56,957 nucleotides of DNA from Fictibacillus aquaticus (GCF_002245695.1 NZ_NOII01000007.1:1-56957), one strand, 5' to 3'. Shown: positions 28,350 to 37,707, counted from the stretch's first letter. Numbers and translations: made by a program. The notes: generated by a model not told the origin, from the letters alone.

Positions 28350-28400
28350 AAAAAGGCTGATCACCAGGCCATCTTTCATGTCCTTCGAATCAGCCTTTTT
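28350..28400 (-). terminator. spoVT terminator
   Basis: AAAAAGGCTGAT and ATCAGCCTTTTT form a perfect 12-bp stem around a 27-base loop, directly after the spoVT stop. Confidence 0.75.
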
Positions 28401-28401
28401 A

Positions 28402-28938
28402 TTATTGTTCCATCTGGCGGGCGAGGAAGCCTGCTGCTGTTTCAGAGAGTTTTTGCTCGAGCTCTGAGATTTTCTTGCCTTCCTTTGCCACCATGACGAC
28501 TGCCCCTATTGGGTCGCCGCCAGCTACGATCGGCGCGACGATATGAGCGGTATTTTCTTTTACATTATCAATGAGTTCCGCGTCAGCCCCGTTCATCTCA
28601 ACCAAGGTTTTTCTGTCGCTCATTGCGTTTTCTACCACTTTTCCTACGCTCTTGTTCAAATAATCCTTTTTCGAGCCGCCAGCTACAGCGATATACGTAT
28701 CACGGTCCGCAATCAGCACAGTATGACCTGAACTTTCAGCAAGGCTTTCTGCATATTCCTTTGCAAAATCTCCAAGCTCATTGATTGGAGAATATTTCTT
28801 TAAGATGACTTCCCCGTCACGGTCGACGAAAATCTCGAGCGGATCTCCTTCACGGATACGAAGGGTTCTGCGGATTTCTTTTGGTATTACGACGCGGCCT
28901 AAGTCGTCGATTCGGCGGACAATTCCTGTAGCTTTCAT
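28402..28938 (-). CDS. spoVT: Stage V sporulation regulator SpoVT
   Basis: Forespore transcription factor that tunes sigma-G-dependent genes. The 178-residue protein has an AbrB-type swapped-hairpin DNA-binding domain (residues 1-52, MKATGIVRRIDDLGRVVIPKEIRRTL by family; compare abrB at 48547) and a C-terminal GAF domain of about 120 residues (SGHTVLIADRDTYIAVAGG; HIVAPIVAGGDPIGAVVM). Same position downstream of mfd as in B. subtilis. Sigma-G control is expected; I did not find a convincing sigma-G promoter. Confidence 0.96.
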   Translation of the reverse strand: MKATGIVRRIDDLGRVVIPKEIRRTLRIREGDPLEIFVDRDGEVILKKYSPINELGDFAKEYAESLAESSGHTVLIADRDTYIAVAGGSKKDYLNKSVGKVVENAMSDRKTLVEMNGADAELIDNVKENTAHIVAPIVAGGDPIGAVVMVAKEGKKISELEQKLSETAAGFLARQMEQ

Positions 28939-29078
28939 ATGAATAATGCCCTCTCTTCCTTATGATATGACAATGGATGTAAACGTAAATGGCACCTTCT
29001 TTTGAAGAATGTTCCATTACCTACAAGTATTATTTGTCACATATGGGTTTCTATTCACAAAAAAGGAGAGGTACAATA

Positions 29079-32000
29079 TTAGGATTGGGACACGCTTTTT
29101 TCCTGCTTCACATTTTTCATTTCCTTTAACAGCTTCTCCATTGCTTTTAGCAGCTCCAAATCCTTTAGGCGCTTACGCTGAATCAAAACTTTAAATTGCC
29201 CTTTTGTTGCATCCAGCGTCATAAAGCGTCCGATCTTGTTCGCCACTTCGAAGATCTTTCCTCCGTGAATCGTCTTCGCGGTTTCTGGCTTCAGTGTCAT
29301 TGTGACCAAATCGCCCTTTTGCTCGATGTTCGCGAAGCCTTCTTTCTTAGCGCGAACCCTTATCGCAGCGGCGAGCAGCAGACATTCAACCTCAGTTGGA
29401 TAATCGCCGAAACGGTCGATCAGCTCTTCCTGCAGGTCATCGACGTCCTTCAATGTTTTGACAGCGCGAACCTGCTTATATATATCGATCTTCTGCTTCT
29501 CATCCTCGATATACTGTGACGGCAGGTACGCATCGATCTCAATGTTCATCTCAAACAGTGCTTTTTCTTCGGCCGGCTTATTGCCTTTTCGCTCTTCAAT
29601 CGCTTCTTCAAGCATCTGAGAGTAAAGGTCGAACCCGACAGAGTCGATGAACCCGTGCTGCTGGGCACCGAGAAGGTTTCCGGCACCGCGGATGGATAAA
29701 TCGCGCATCGCGATCTTGAATCCCGAACCGAGCTCGGTAAACTCTTTGATCGCCTGAAGCCGCTTCTCAGCAACCTCTGTGAGCACTTTGTCACGCTGGT
29801 ACGTGAAATAAGCGTACGCCACACGGTTAGATCGCCCGACACGTCCGCGCAGCTGGTATAGCTGGGACAATCCCATTTTATCCGCGTCATAAACGATCAG
29901 CGTGTTAACGTTCGGAATATCAACACCCGTTTCGATGATCGTCGTGGAAACGAGAACATCGAGATTTCCTTCTAAAAAGTCAAGCATTGTTGATTCGAGC
30001 TCGTTTTCCGACATCTGTCCGTGAGCATAGCCGACACGGCTGTCCGGTACGAGCATAGAGATCTGTTCGGCCATTCTCTCGATCGAATCGACTCGGTTAT
30101 ACAGGAAATACACCTGTCCGCCTCGGCCCATCTCACGCTCGATCGCCTCACGCACAAGCGATCCGTTGTAATCCATCACATATGTCTGGACCGGGAAACG
30201 GTTTTCCGGCGGTGTTTCAATGACAGACAAGTCGCGCACACCGAGCATGGACATGTGCAGTGTTCTTGGAATCGGAGTGGCTGTCAGTGTCAGAACATCT
30301 ATGTTTGCTTTAAGCGTTTTAATCTTTTCTTTATGTGTCACACCGAAACGCTGCTCTTCATCGATGATGAGGAGACCTAGATCTCGGTATTGAATATCCT
30401 TAGACAGCAGACGGTGCGTTCCGATCGCGATGTCGACCGTGCCTGCGTTTAATCCCTTGATCACCTCATTCTGCTCTTTTTTAGAGCGGAAACGGCTTAA
30501 CGAACCAATCGTGATCGGAAACTCTGAAAAGCGTTCACGAAACGTCTCGTAATGCTGCTGAGCAAGGATTGTAGTCGGTACGAGGAACGCCACCTGCTTG
30601 CCGTCCATGATCGCCTTAAATGCAGCACGGATCGCGACTTCAGTTTTACCATATCCTACATCGCCGCAAAGTAGACGGTCCATCGGCCGGACGCTTTCCA
30701 TGTCCTTCTTGATCTCGTCGATCGCCCTTAGCTGATCGTCCGTCTCTTGGTAAGGGAAGCTTCCTTCAAATTCACGCTGTTCCACGCTGTCTTCCGCAAA
30801 AGAATGACCGCGGCTTGCTTCTCGTTCAGCATAAAGCTTGATTAAGTCATCAGCGATATCCTGAACAGATGACTTCACTTTGCTCTTCACTTTCTTCCAG
30901 TCGCTTCCACCCAGCGAATAAATCTTCGGCTCTTTTCCTTCTGAACCTACATACTTCTGCACCTGGTCGATCTGCTCGACCGGAACGTACAGGTTATCTT
31001 TTCCGGCGTATTTGATATGCAGGTAGTCTTTATGAACGCCTTTTATCTCAAGAGTTTCGATTCCTAAGTATTTCCCGATCCCGTGGTTAACGTGAACCAC
31101 ATAGTCTCCTGTTTTAAGCTCCGAATAGCTCTTGATTCGTTCGGCGTTTGTCATCTTCTGCTTTCGTGCAGGACGGCGGACTTTTTTCGTGAACACTTCT
31201 TCTTCGGTGATGACGACGAGCTTCTGTTTTACCGATTCAAAACCAGAAGAGAGGTCGGCGTTGACAATTTGCGCGCCTTTCGTTTTTAACTCAGTATCGT
31301 CTTTAATCTGTGCCGCTTCAATTTCATAATCTTGAAGCACCGACTCAAGCCGGTCCGCTCTTTCTTTGTTTACAGCCGTAAACACAACAGCATTGCCTTT
31401 CTTTTTCCACCTGTCCATCTCGCCTTTTAATAGATGAAGCTGTCCGTGGAAGTTCTGCATGCTCTTGCACTCGACATTAATAATGTTTTGCGGCTGTGTG
31501 TGCGGAACATGGCGCAGGAAAAGGGACATATAGATAATTGGCTGCTTCACTTTATCTCCAGGCAGCTTTACATCAGGAGAAACACGAACATCACGCAAAA
31601 ATTCTCCGTGCTCAAGAAGCGCAGTCTCCCACTCCGCCTCGTCCTTATCCAGCTGGTTGTTTGTTTCCTGAATCCTGCCCGCCTCATCCATGATAATCAC
31701 ACTGTTCTCCGGCATGTAATCAAGCAGACTTGCAGGCTGTTCATAAAAAAGCGACGCATACTTGAACATGCCCTGGAAGCTTTCCTGATCCTTCATGCGG
31801 CCAGCTTCATACTCGATATTCTGGACGAGGATTTCCTTGATTTGATCGTCCTTCAGTGACTTTAGCGTAGCGGCAAGCCTTTCTTCGATAGCTGCTGCCG
31901 CTCTTTTATAATGCTCTTCATATAAAAGCAGCTCTTGAGCCGGTCCGATTTCAAACGTCTGGACTTTATCGCCAGACCGCTGTGTTTCGCCGTCAAAATA

Positions 32001-32615
32001 ACGAATAGAGTCAACTTCCGTATCAAAAAGCTCGATTCGCAGCGGCTGTTTTTCTGTCAGCGGATAAATATCAAGGATGCCTCCGCGCAAACTGAACTCT
32101 CCCGGCGACTGAACCATCGGAGAACGTTCATACCCCATCGCGATGAGCTGAAGGAGCATCTTATCCAGGTCGATGTCATGTCCTACTTCAAGGCTGATCC
32201 CGCTTTGCTTCCACAGCTCAACAGGCGGCAAAAAACGGCGCAGCCCTGCAGCAGGAGCGACTACGATCCCTTTTTTATGAGAAGTCCAATAATTGAGAAC
32301 CTCCAGACGCTGGCTTTTCAGCTCAGGACTCGCGATAGCAATCTCTGACGAAATAACATCATTGACCGGATATAAATAAACTTCATTTTCCGGAATAAGG
32401 CCGCTTAATTCTTCATAAAGCTTCTGTGCCTGATAGAGATTATGTGTGAGTATGAGCTGCGGCCGTTCTGTCAGCTCATATATCGATGAGATCAGCAGTG
32501 TTCTGGCCGAACCTGATAAACCCGCGATCAGCTGTTCTTTTAACCCCTCGCTTATGCCATTGATAACCGTCCGGATATCTTCTCCCTGGCTGAAAAATTT
32601 CTTTAGATTTAACAT
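29079..32615 (-). CDS. mfd: Transcription-repair coupling factor
   Basis: Removes RNA polymerase stalled at DNA lesions and recruits UvrA. The 1178-residue protein has the UvrB-homology module at the N terminus, the RNA polymerase interaction domain near residues 490-560 (SELKTGDYVVHVNHGIGKYLG), and a RecG-like translocase with Walker A LLCGDVGYGKTEVA, DEEQRFGV as motif II, and QLRGRVGRSNRVAYAY as motif VI. The C-terminal regulatory domain is complete. It lies between fin and spoVT, as in B. subtilis. Confidence 0.98.
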   Translation of the reverse strand: MLNLKKFFSQGEDIRTVINGISEGLKEQLIAGLSGSARTLLISSIYELTERPQLILTHNLYQAQKLYEELSGLIPENEVYLYPVNDVISSEIAIASPELKSQRLEVLNYWTSHKKGIVVAPAAGLRRFLPPVELWKQSGISLEVGHDIDLDKMLLQLIAMGYERSPMVQSPGEFSLRGGILDIYPLTEKQPLRIELFDTEVDSIRYFDGETQRSGDKVQTFEIGPAQELLLYEEHYKRAAAAIEERLAATLKSLKDDQIKEILVQNIEYEAGRMKDQESFQGMFKYASLFYEQPASLLDYMPENSVIIMDEAGRIQETNNQLDKDEAEWETALLEHGEFLRDVRVSPDVKLPGDKVKQPIIYMSLFLRHVPHTQPQNIINVECKSMQNFHGQLHLLKGEMDRWKKKGNAVVFTAVNKERADRLESVLQDYEIEAAQIKDDTELKTKGAQIVNADLSSGFESVKQKLVVITEEEVFTKKVRRPARKQKMTNAERIKSYSELKTGDYVVHVNHGIGKYLGIETLEIKGVHKDYLHIKYAGKDNLYVPVEQIDQVQKYVGSEGKEPKIYSLGGSDWKKVKSKVKSSVQDIADDLIKLYAEREASRGHSFAEDSVEQREFEGSFPYQETDDQLRAIDEIKKDMESVRPMDRLLCGDVGYGKTEVAIRAAFKAIMDGKQVAFLVPTTILAQQHYETFRERFSEFPITIGSLSRFRSKKEQNEVIKGLNAGTVDIAIGTHRLLSKDIQYRDLGLLIIDEEQRFGVTHKEKIKTLKANIDVLTLTATPIPRTLHMSMLGVRDLSVIETPPENRFPVQTYVMDYNGSLVREAIEREMGRGGQVYFLYNRVDSIERMAEQISMLVPDSRVGYAHGQMSENELESTMLDFLEGNLDVLVSTTIIETGVDIPNVNTLIVYDADKMGLSQLYQLRGRVGRSNRVAYAYFTYQRDKVLTEVAEKRLQAIKEFTELGSGFKIAMRDLSIRGAGNLLGAQQHGFIDSVGFDLYSQMLEEAIEERKGNKPAEEKALFEMNIEIDAYLPSQYIEDEKQKIDIYKQVRAVKTLKDVDDLQEELIDRFGDYPTEVECLLLAAAIRVRAKKEGFANIEQKGDLVTMTLKPETAKTIHGGKIFEVANKIGRFMTLDATKGQFKVLIQRKRLKDLELLKAMEKLLKEMKNVKQEKSVSQS

Positions 32616-32641
32616 GTGCTGCTCCCCTCCAAATGCTGTAT

Positions 32642-32670
32642 AAAAAGCGCAAGCAACATCATGCGCTGAT
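32642..32670 (-). terminator. Hairpin with T run upstream of mfd
   Basis: AGCGCA and TGCGCT with TTTTTA after it on the minus strand, 25 bases before the mfd start. With the next terminator it makes two in series between fin and mfd, or it may act in the mfd leader. Confidence 0.5.
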
Positions 32671-32693
32671 TTTAATCATTCATTCAAAAACAG

Positions 32694-32735
32694 AAAAAGG
32701 CCTTGGACGCCCGTCATGCGGGGGTCCAAAGCGTC
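32694..32735 (-). terminator. fin terminator
   Basis: CTTTGGACCCCCG-CATGA-CGGGCGTCCAAGG followed by CTTTTT on the minus strand, just after the fin stop. Confidence 0.85.
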
Positions 32736-32738
32736 TTT

Positions 32739-32969
32739 CTATTGGATAAAGTGTGATAAAGCGTGATAGTCCGGGTTATTTTGCAGAGCATCCTGACAGT
32801 CCTCACAAGTGATTTTTACATGTATATCCCCATTAGAGGCATATGAGACCATTTCTTTATGTTCGGATTCAGTCAGCTCATGAAAGCCGAGCTGCTCTGC
32901 TGTAACTTCTGCAGTCTCGATCGAACCGATTGGCGACCTGCAGTGCCGGCAGTGATAATGGACAGCCAT
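32739..32969 (-). CDS. fin: Anti-sigma-F factor Fin
   Basis: Small forespore protein (YabK in B. subtilis) that antagonises sigma-F to help the switch to sigma-G. The 76-residue protein has two zinc-binding pairs, CRHC (Cys7, Cys10) and CEDC (Cys55, Cys58), and the family patterns GFHELTESEHKEMVSY and GDIHVKITCEDC. Preceded by AAAGGAGGG and a good sigma-F promoter that overlaps the end of pth. Ends with a strong terminator. Confidence 0.95.
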   Translation of the reverse strand: MAVHYHCRHCRSPIGSIETAEVTAEQLGFHELTESEHKEMVSYASNGDIHVKITCEDCQDALQNNPDYHALSHFIQ

Positions 32970-33005
32970 CGCTACCCTCCTTTAATGTGCAGACAATGTA
33001 CTACA

Positions 33006-33035
33006 CATTATGGGCAGCGGCCGCCTCTTCTATAC
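33006..33035 (-). promoter_or_regulatory. fin promoter, sigma-F type
   Basis: GTATA (33031-33035), a 15-bp spacer and GCCCATAATG (33006-33015) on the minus strand, against the sigma-F consensus GYATA-15-GGNRANANTR. The -35 is perfect; the -10 differs at two positions. fin is sigma-F controlled in B. subtilis. Confidence 0.7.
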
Positions 33036-33040
33036 GATAA

Positions 33041-33601
33041 TCAGCCGTTATAACGGTTCATTACATTCTCGAACGTTTCTGTCAGAAAAGCTTCACAAGC
33101 CTTAGCAGCCTTTTCGATTCCTTCTTGCACATGCGGCTGTTCATCCTTTGAAAAACGGCCAAGTACAAAATCAGGAACCGGCTGGGCATTGACGGGTCTT
33201 CCGATGCCAAAACGGATACGCTTGTATTCCTGTGTACCAAGGTGCGCGATCATCGACTTCATGCCGTTATGTCCGCCAGCACTTCCTTTAGCACGAAGAC
33301 GCAGCTTGCCCGGTGCCGTATCAAGATCATCGTAAATGACAACCATATCTTCCACTGGAATGTTGAAGTATTTCATAAAAGGACCGATGCATTCCCCTGA
33401 TAAGTTCATATAAGTAAGAGGCTTTAATAGAAAGACCTTTTCTCCCTTAATGATTCCCGATCCATACAAGCCTTTAAACTTAGACTGCTGCAGCGGAATA
33501 TTCATTTCGCTCGAGAGCTCATCAATCACTTTAAAGCCGATATTATGACGTGTATCTTCATATTGAGGACCTGGATTTCCCAAGCCGATAAACAGTTTCA
33601 T
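33041..33601 (-). CDS. pth: Peptidyl-tRNA hydrolase
   Basis: Recycles peptidyl-tRNA released from ribosomes by cutting the ester bond; called spoVC in B. subtilis because mutants block sporulation. The 186-residue protein begins [20 protein letters not shown], with the catalytic His in RHNIGF, and has [35 protein letters not shown] and GGHNGMKSM, all expected. It lies downstream of ctc, from which a terminator separates it. Confidence 0.97.
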   Translation of the reverse strand: MKLFIGLGNPGPQYEDTRHNIGFKVIDELSSEMNIPLQQSKFKGLYGSGIIKGEKVFLLKPLTYMNLSGECIGPFMKYFNIPVEDMVVIYDDLDTAPGKLRLRAKGSAGGHNGMKSMIAHLGTQEYKRIRFGIGRPVNAQPVPDFVLGRFSKDEQPHVQEGIEKAAKACEAFLTETFENVMNRYNG

Positions 33602-33720
33602 TTCTTAACCACCCGCAATACATTTGTTTGAATCTATTATAACCGACTAGCTGTAAAAAGAGTAAATGGAGTAGTCCGCCGCACATTGTTTAGGCCGTTT
33701 TAAAGGGAATACAACTGTTT

Positions 33721-33790
33721 TTTAGAAACATCGACAGTTTTATTAGACACTTCGACAAATTTATTAGACAGTTTGCCAATTAATTTAGAC
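33721..33790. repeat. Phased TTAGAC tandem array, 21-bp period
   Basis: TTAGA starts at 33722, 33743, 33764 and 33785, exactly 21 bp apart; the last three are TTAGAC. Units also share CGACAAATTTA-type sequence, and one (33751-33759) is TTTGTCGAA on the minus strand, identical to a Spo0A box. Less conserved than the GACCCG arrays, but shares TTAGAC and the helical-repeat spacing. Located between ctc and pth. Confidence 0.7.
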
Positions 33791-33874
33791 ACACAGTTCA
33801 CACGATAATTTAGCCAAACCGTCACTTACAGGTACCGGACCCCGCCCCGCATGCTGCTTATAAGAAATCAAATT

Positions 33875-33901
33875 AAAAAGCACAGCGAATCGCTGTGCTT
33901 T
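33875..33901 (-). terminator. ctc terminator
   Basis: AAAGCACAGCGA and TCGCTGTGCTTT form a perfect 12-bp stem with a T tail on the minus strand. Confidence 0.85.
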
Positions 33902-33909
33902 CGTTATGA

Positions 33910-34572
33910 CTATTCTTCTTTTTGTTCTTTTTCTTCATCCTGTGAAGATTCTGCTTCTTCAGTATCGGATGCTTCCGAACTAGCAGCGTCGTCATCGCCT
34001 TCTTCTGTTTCCGGCTCTTCAACAACTGTTGGAGGCGTAACAGAGGCAACCACTTCGTCTTCTTCACTCAGAATTTCGTATGAATCACCTTTAGGCAGAT
34101 CCTTCACGTAAACAGAATCGCCAATATTTAATCCTTCAATGGAAACTTCAAGCTGCTCAGGGATATCGCTAGGCAGCGCCTTAACGTTAATGTAGTTCAG
34201 CGTACGCTGAAGCACTCCGCCTTCTTTAACTCCTGGAGCTTCGCCTGTCACAACGACCGGCACTTCTGCTTCTGTTTCCTTGTTTAAGTCTACAGCAACA
34301 AAGTCAATGTGTGTGTAAGCTTCTTTTAACGGATGTGCCTGGACTTCCTGTACCATGACGGAATACGATTTGTTACCAGTCTTAAGCTTGATAACCCCGT
34401 TTTTGCCGACTTCACGGTACGCCTTCATAAAGTCCGTTTCAAGCACTGAGACGGATTGGGCTTCTGTTCCGTAGCCATATAATACCGCAGGAACATACCC
34501 CTCTCCCCGAATGGATGTTAATTCAGACCGTTTTTTTGTAGAACGATTATTAGCTTGTAATTCTACTGTCAT
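33910..34572 (-). CDS. rplY: Ribosomal protein bL25, general stress protein Ctc
   Basis: 5S rRNA-binding protein of the CTC type: an N-terminal L25 domain (residues 1-92, RSELTSIRGEGYVPAVLYG) and a C-terminal TL5/CTC beta domain (93-185), followed by a highly acidic low-complexity tail of about 35 residues (for example EEPETEEGDDDAASS). The 220-residue length fits Ctc rather than the short E. coli L25. Directly upstream is a sigma-B-type promoter, as for ctc in B. subtilis, inside the prs-ctc gap of 64 bases. Confidence 0.95.
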   Translation of the reverse strand: MTVELQANNRSTKKRSELTSIRGEGYVPAVLYGYGTEAQSVSVLETDFMKAYREVGKNGVIKLKTGNKSYSVMVQEVQAHPLKEAYTHIDFVAVDLNKETEAEVPVVVTGEAPGVKEGGVLQRTLNYINVKALPSDIPEQLEVSIEGLNIGDSVYVKDLPKGDSYEILSEEDEVVASVTPPTVVEEPETEEGDDDAASSEASDTEEAESSQDEEKEQKEE

Positions 34573-34607
34573 GTTTTCACCTTCCTATTACGAGTCTCTT
34601 TTAATGA

Positions 34608-34632
34608 TTACCCGTTTAGCAAGGATTTAAAA
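34608..34632 (-). promoter_or_regulatory. ctc promoter, sigma-B type
   Basis: TTTTAA (34627-34632), a 13-bp spacer and GGGTAA (34608-34613) on the minus strand; sigma-B consensus is GTTTAA-13-GGGTAT. The stretch TTTAAATCCTT between the boxes matches the classical B. subtilis ctc promoter. Confidence 0.75.
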
Positions 34633-34636
34633 CACT

Positions 34637-35587
34637 TTAGTCAAAAAGCTTAGAAACTGAAAGCTGCTCGTGTACACGGATGATCGCTTCGCCGAGAAGA
34701 GGAGCAACAGAAAGCTGTGTCACTTTGCCTGTTTTCTTTTCTTCTGGAAGGACGATCGTGTTGAGCACAACCAGTTCTTTAATCTTAGAGTTTTCAATAC
34801 GTTCAATTGCAGGGCCGGAAAGTACAGGATGCGTGCAGCATGCGTATACTTCCTTCGCTCCATTTTCAACAAGCGCGTTCGCAGCAAGTGTGATTGTACC
34901 CGCTGTGTCGATGATGTCATCGATCAGGATCGCTGTTTTTCCTTCAATGTTACCAACGATGTTCATGACTTCGGCAACATTCGGACGAGGACGGCGCTTA
35001 TCGATGATCGCGATCGGCGCTTTCAGGCGGTCAGCAAGCTTGCGCGCACGTGTAACCCCGCCGTGATCAGGAGATACAACAACGATGTCGTTTAAGTTTT
35101 TAGAAGAGAAATGGTTACCAAGGATCGGAACCCCAAGCAGCTGATCTACTGGGATATCAAAGAAACCTTGGATTTGCGTAGCATGCAGATCAATTGCAAT
35201 AACGCGTGTAGCGCCTGCAGTTTCCAGAAGGTTAGCAACAAGTTTAGCTGTGATCGGTTCACGGGCACGTGCTTTGCGATCCTGACGTGCATATCCGTAA
35301 TACGGGATAACAACATTGATCGTCTTCGCGGACGCACGCTTAAGTGCATCAATCATGATCAATAGCTCCATAAGGTGATCGTTGACCGGATCACTTGTGG
35401 ATTGAATAACGTATACTTCGCTTCCGCGGATACTTTCTTCAATATTGATTTGGATTTCTCCATCGCTGAATTTTGTTACTGAGCTTTTACCTAGTTCAAT
35501 TCCGATGTGGTCAGCAATTTCCTGTGCCAGCTCCGGATTAGAATTAAGTGTGAAAAGTTTTAACGTTGGATCTACATACGTTGCCAT
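34637..35587 (-). CDS. prs: Ribose-phosphate pyrophosphokinase
   Basis: Makes PRPP from ribose-5-phosphate and ATP, feeding purine, pyrimidine, His and Trp synthesis. The 316-residue protein has the class I features: [39 protein letters not shown] as the flexible loop, [17 protein letters not shown] and the PRPP loop [15 protein letters not shown] chose the ATG at 35587, which gives the family's N terminus; an ATG at 35599 directly abuts the GGGAAGGG site. It follows glmU by 34 bases, probably one transcript. Confidence 0.97.
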   Translation of the reverse strand: MATYVDPTLKLFTLNSNPELAQEIADHIGIELGKSSVTKFSDGEIQINIEESIRGSEVYVIQSTSDPVNDHLMELLIMIDALKRASAKTINVVIPYYGYARQDRKARAREPITAKLVANLLETAGATRVIAIDLHATQIQGFFDIPVDQLLGVPILGNHFSSKNLNDIVVVSPDHGGVTRARKLADRLKAPIAIIDKRRPRPNVAEVMNIVGNIEGKTAILIDDIIDTAGTITLAANALVENGAKEVYACCTHPVLSGPAIERIENSKIKELVVLNTIVLPEEKKTGKVTQLSVAPLLGEAIIRVHEQLSVSKLFD

Positions 35588-35621
35588 TAGGTGATTCATC
35601 CCTTCCCAGAAATAAAAATGG

Positions 35622-36998
35622 TTATTTTCTTTTCTCGTTTAGCTTTTGAACGTAATTTTCTTTTGTTGTTTGTCTTGAACGGGCAATGGACAGAGCGTCT
35701 GACGGAACATCTTCCGTTATCGTAGAGCCTGCAGCGACATATGCGCCTGCTCCTACGGTCACAGGAGCCACCAAGTTTGAGTTGCAGCCGATGAAAGCTC
35801 CGTCTCCCACTTTAGTAAGCGACTTGTTTTTTCCGTCGTAGTTCACAGTAATTGAGCCGCAGCCTAAGTTAACATTCTTGCCGATTTCGGCATCCCCAAT
35901 GTAGCTTAAGTGTGACGCTTTGCTGCCTTCTGCCATAACCGATTTTTTCACTTCAACAAAATTGCCGATCTTTACATTGTTCTCTAGCTGCGAAGAAGGG
36001 CGGATATGAGCAAACGGTCCGATGTTAGTAAAGCTTCCTACTTCACTGTCATGTACGACTGATTGCTTGATAACATTTTGATCACCGATCGTGCTGTCTT
36101 TGATCTCACTGCTTGGCCCGATGATGTTCTCGCTGCCGATTTTAGCAGCGCCTAAAATCACTGTCCCCGGATAAATCACTGTATCATTGCCGATTTCAGC
36201 ATCAGCCGAAATGTACGTGTTTTCAGGATCGATCAGAGTAACGCCATTGCGCATATGCTTTTCATTAATGCGGCGTTTCATAATTTTTTCAGCCTGAGAC
36301 AGGGCAACGCGGTCATTGACACCCATCGTCTCATCAAAAGAAGGTGTTTGATAAGCTGCAACAACTTCACCTTGCTTCTGGATGATCTCAACCACGTCTG
36401 GAAGGTAGTACTCCCCCTGAACGTTGTCGTTGTTTACTTGCTTAAGCGCAGCAAAAAGAGCTTCATTATCGAAGCAGTACGTGCCCGTGTTGATCTCTTT
36501 TACCGCAAGTTCTTCTTCGGATGCGTCTTTGTGTTCAACGTTTCGCTCAACCGTGCCTTCCGCGTTGCGGATGATGCGGCCGTAGCCTGTCGGATCCTCT
36601 GCTTTCGCAGTCAGGATCGTTGCCTTAGCATTAAGAGAAACATGCTCGTCGATAAGCTTTTGCATTGTTTCGGATGTGATTAATGGCGTATCGCCGCAAA
36701 CAACAAGCGTGATACCCTTCTCGCCAGCCAATGCGTCCTCAGCCTGCATTACGGCATGAGCTGTACCGAGCTGTTCTTCTTGAAGGACGTATTGTGCACG
36801 GTCTCCAAGATGTTCTTTTACGGTTTCGGCACCGTGCCCGACAACCGTCACGATTTTCTTCATATCCAAAGCAGAAATCTGGTCAACAACATGCTCGACC
36901 ATCGGCTTTCCGCATACAGGGTGAAGTACTTTATATAACTTGGATTTCATTCTTGTACCTTGACCAGCAGCTAGTATAACTGCATATCGATTTATCAT
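35622..36998 (-). CDS. glmU: Bifunctional UDP-GlcNAc pyrophosphorylase / GlcN-1-P acetyltransferase
   Basis: Last two steps of UDP-GlcNAc synthesis for peptidoglycan. The 458-residue protein has an N-terminal uridyltransferase domain starting [15 protein letters not shown], with VVCGDTPLI, and a C-terminal left-handed beta helix of hexapeptide repeats (residues 250-440) with GNFVEVKKS and [11 protein letters not shown] for acetyl transfer. ATG at 36998 follows GGAGG at 6 bases. Order spoVG-glmU-prs-ctc as in B. subtilis. Confidence 0.98.
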   Translation of the reverse strand: MINRYAVILAAGQGTRMKSKLYKVLHPVCGKPMVEHVVDQISALDMKKIVTVVGHGAETVKEHLGDRAQYVLQEEQLGTAHAVMQAEDALAGEKGITLVVCGDTPLITSETMQKLIDEHVSLNAKATILTAKAEDPTGYGRIIRNAEGTVERNVEHKDASEEELAVKEINTGTYCFDNEALFAALKQVNNDNVQGEYYLPDVVEIIQKQGEVVAAYQTPSFDETMGVNDRVALSQAEKIMKRRINEKHMRNGVTLIDPENTYISADAEIGNDTVIYPGTVILGAAKIGSENIIGPSSEIKDSTIGDQNVIKQSVVHDSEVGSFTNIGPFAHIRPSSQLENNVKIGNFVEVKKSVMAEGSKASHLSYIGDAEIGKNVNLGCGSITVNYDGKNKSLTKVGDGAFIGCNSNLVAPVTVGAGAYVAAGSTITEDVPSDALSIARSRQTTKENYVQKLNEKRK

Positions 36999-37118
36999 CC
37001 TGAACCTCCAATATATATCCTGATATTCCATTACGAATATATCTTATAATGATAGTCATTTCAAGGAATGATGCGGGATTGTCACTATATAGATAAATGT
37101 ACCAGAAAGTAATGTAAG

Positions 37119-37225
37119 CTTTGTTGCTATTAAAGAACTCACAGAAGCGGTTGATCTAAGATGAATTCTAGATGATCAAGTGACAAAACAAACTTTTCAG
37201 AAGCAACAATCATTTAATAAAGAAC
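37119..37225. repeat. Hairpin element copy E, core missing
   Basis: About 107 bp. The left part (CTTTGTTGCTATTAAAGAACTCACAG by position 37119-37144, then AAGCGGTTGATC) passes straight into a GATGATCAAG flank and the inverted end AGAAGCAACAATCATTTAATAAAG. The GC-rich core of copies A-D is absent. It resembles an internally deleted or core-less element with inverted ends. Confidence 0.7.
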
Positions 37226-37241
37226 ATTTAGCAAAAAGCAT

Positions 37242-37272
37242 AAAAAAAACCCCGGCGCGTTGGCCGGGGTTC
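37242..37272 (-). terminator. spoVG terminator
   Basis: AACCCCGGC-CAACGC-GCCGGGGTT and a long T run on the minus strand. It separates spoVG from glmU. Confidence 0.9.
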
Positions 37273-37289
37273 TTGTTTCCGTATGGGAA

Positions 37290-37580
37290 TCAGGAAGCGC
37301 CTGCTTCTTCAAATGCAGATTCCATTTCTCCCATACGGTGATATTCAGTTAAAACCGCGTTTTGGATTTTTTCGCGGGTAGTTGATGTAATCGGATGTGC
37401 AATATCCCTAAACTCCCCATCTGGAGTTCGTTTGCTTGGCATTGCAACGAACATTCCGTTGTTTCCATCAATTACTCGAATGTCATGAATAACAAATTCA
37501 TGATCAATTGTTATGGAGGCAATCGCTTTCATACGGCCTTCTGTATTAACACGGCGTAATCTAACGTCAGTCACTTCCAT
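37290..37580 (-). CDS. spoVG: Regulator SpoVG
   Basis: Small nucleic-acid-binding regulator, 96 residues, affecting septation during sporulation in B. subtilis and global regulation elsewhere. The sequence [41 protein letters not shown] and a C-terminal helix with EYHRMGEME are typical. ATG at 37580 follows AAAGGTGG. A sigma-H promoter with consensus boxes and an AT-rich upstream region (AbrB-binding type) precede it, as in B. subtilis, and a strong terminator follows. Confidence 0.97.
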   Translation of the reverse strand: MEVTDVRLRRVNTEGRMKAIASITIDHEFVIHDIRVIDGNNGMFVAMPSKRTPDGEFRDIAHPITSTTREKIQNAVLTEYHRMGEMESAFEEAGAS

Positions 37581-37620
37581 GTAAAACACCACCTTTTTCC
37601 ATATTAAGAACGTAATACAA

Positions 37621-37649
37621 TTATTCTGCACGATTTTACATAATCCTTC
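37621..37649 (-). promoter_or_regulatory. spoVG promoter, sigma-H
   Basis: GAAGGATTA (37641-37649), an 11-bp spacer and GCAGAATAA (37621-37629) on the minus strand, both fitting sigma-H consensus (RNAGGAWWW, RNNGAATWW). The adjacent upstream sequence is almost pure A/T, suited to AbrB repression. Confidence 0.85.
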
Positions 37650-37707
37650 TTTAAAAAGAAAAAATTTTTAAAATATTTAGTTTATGGGTATATTCATTAG
37701 TTACCAT

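Noticed and set aside
28278-28496. Plus-strand 72-residue reading frame antisense to the spoVT end
   Set aside because: It crosses the spoVT terminator and 3' coding region and has no family features.
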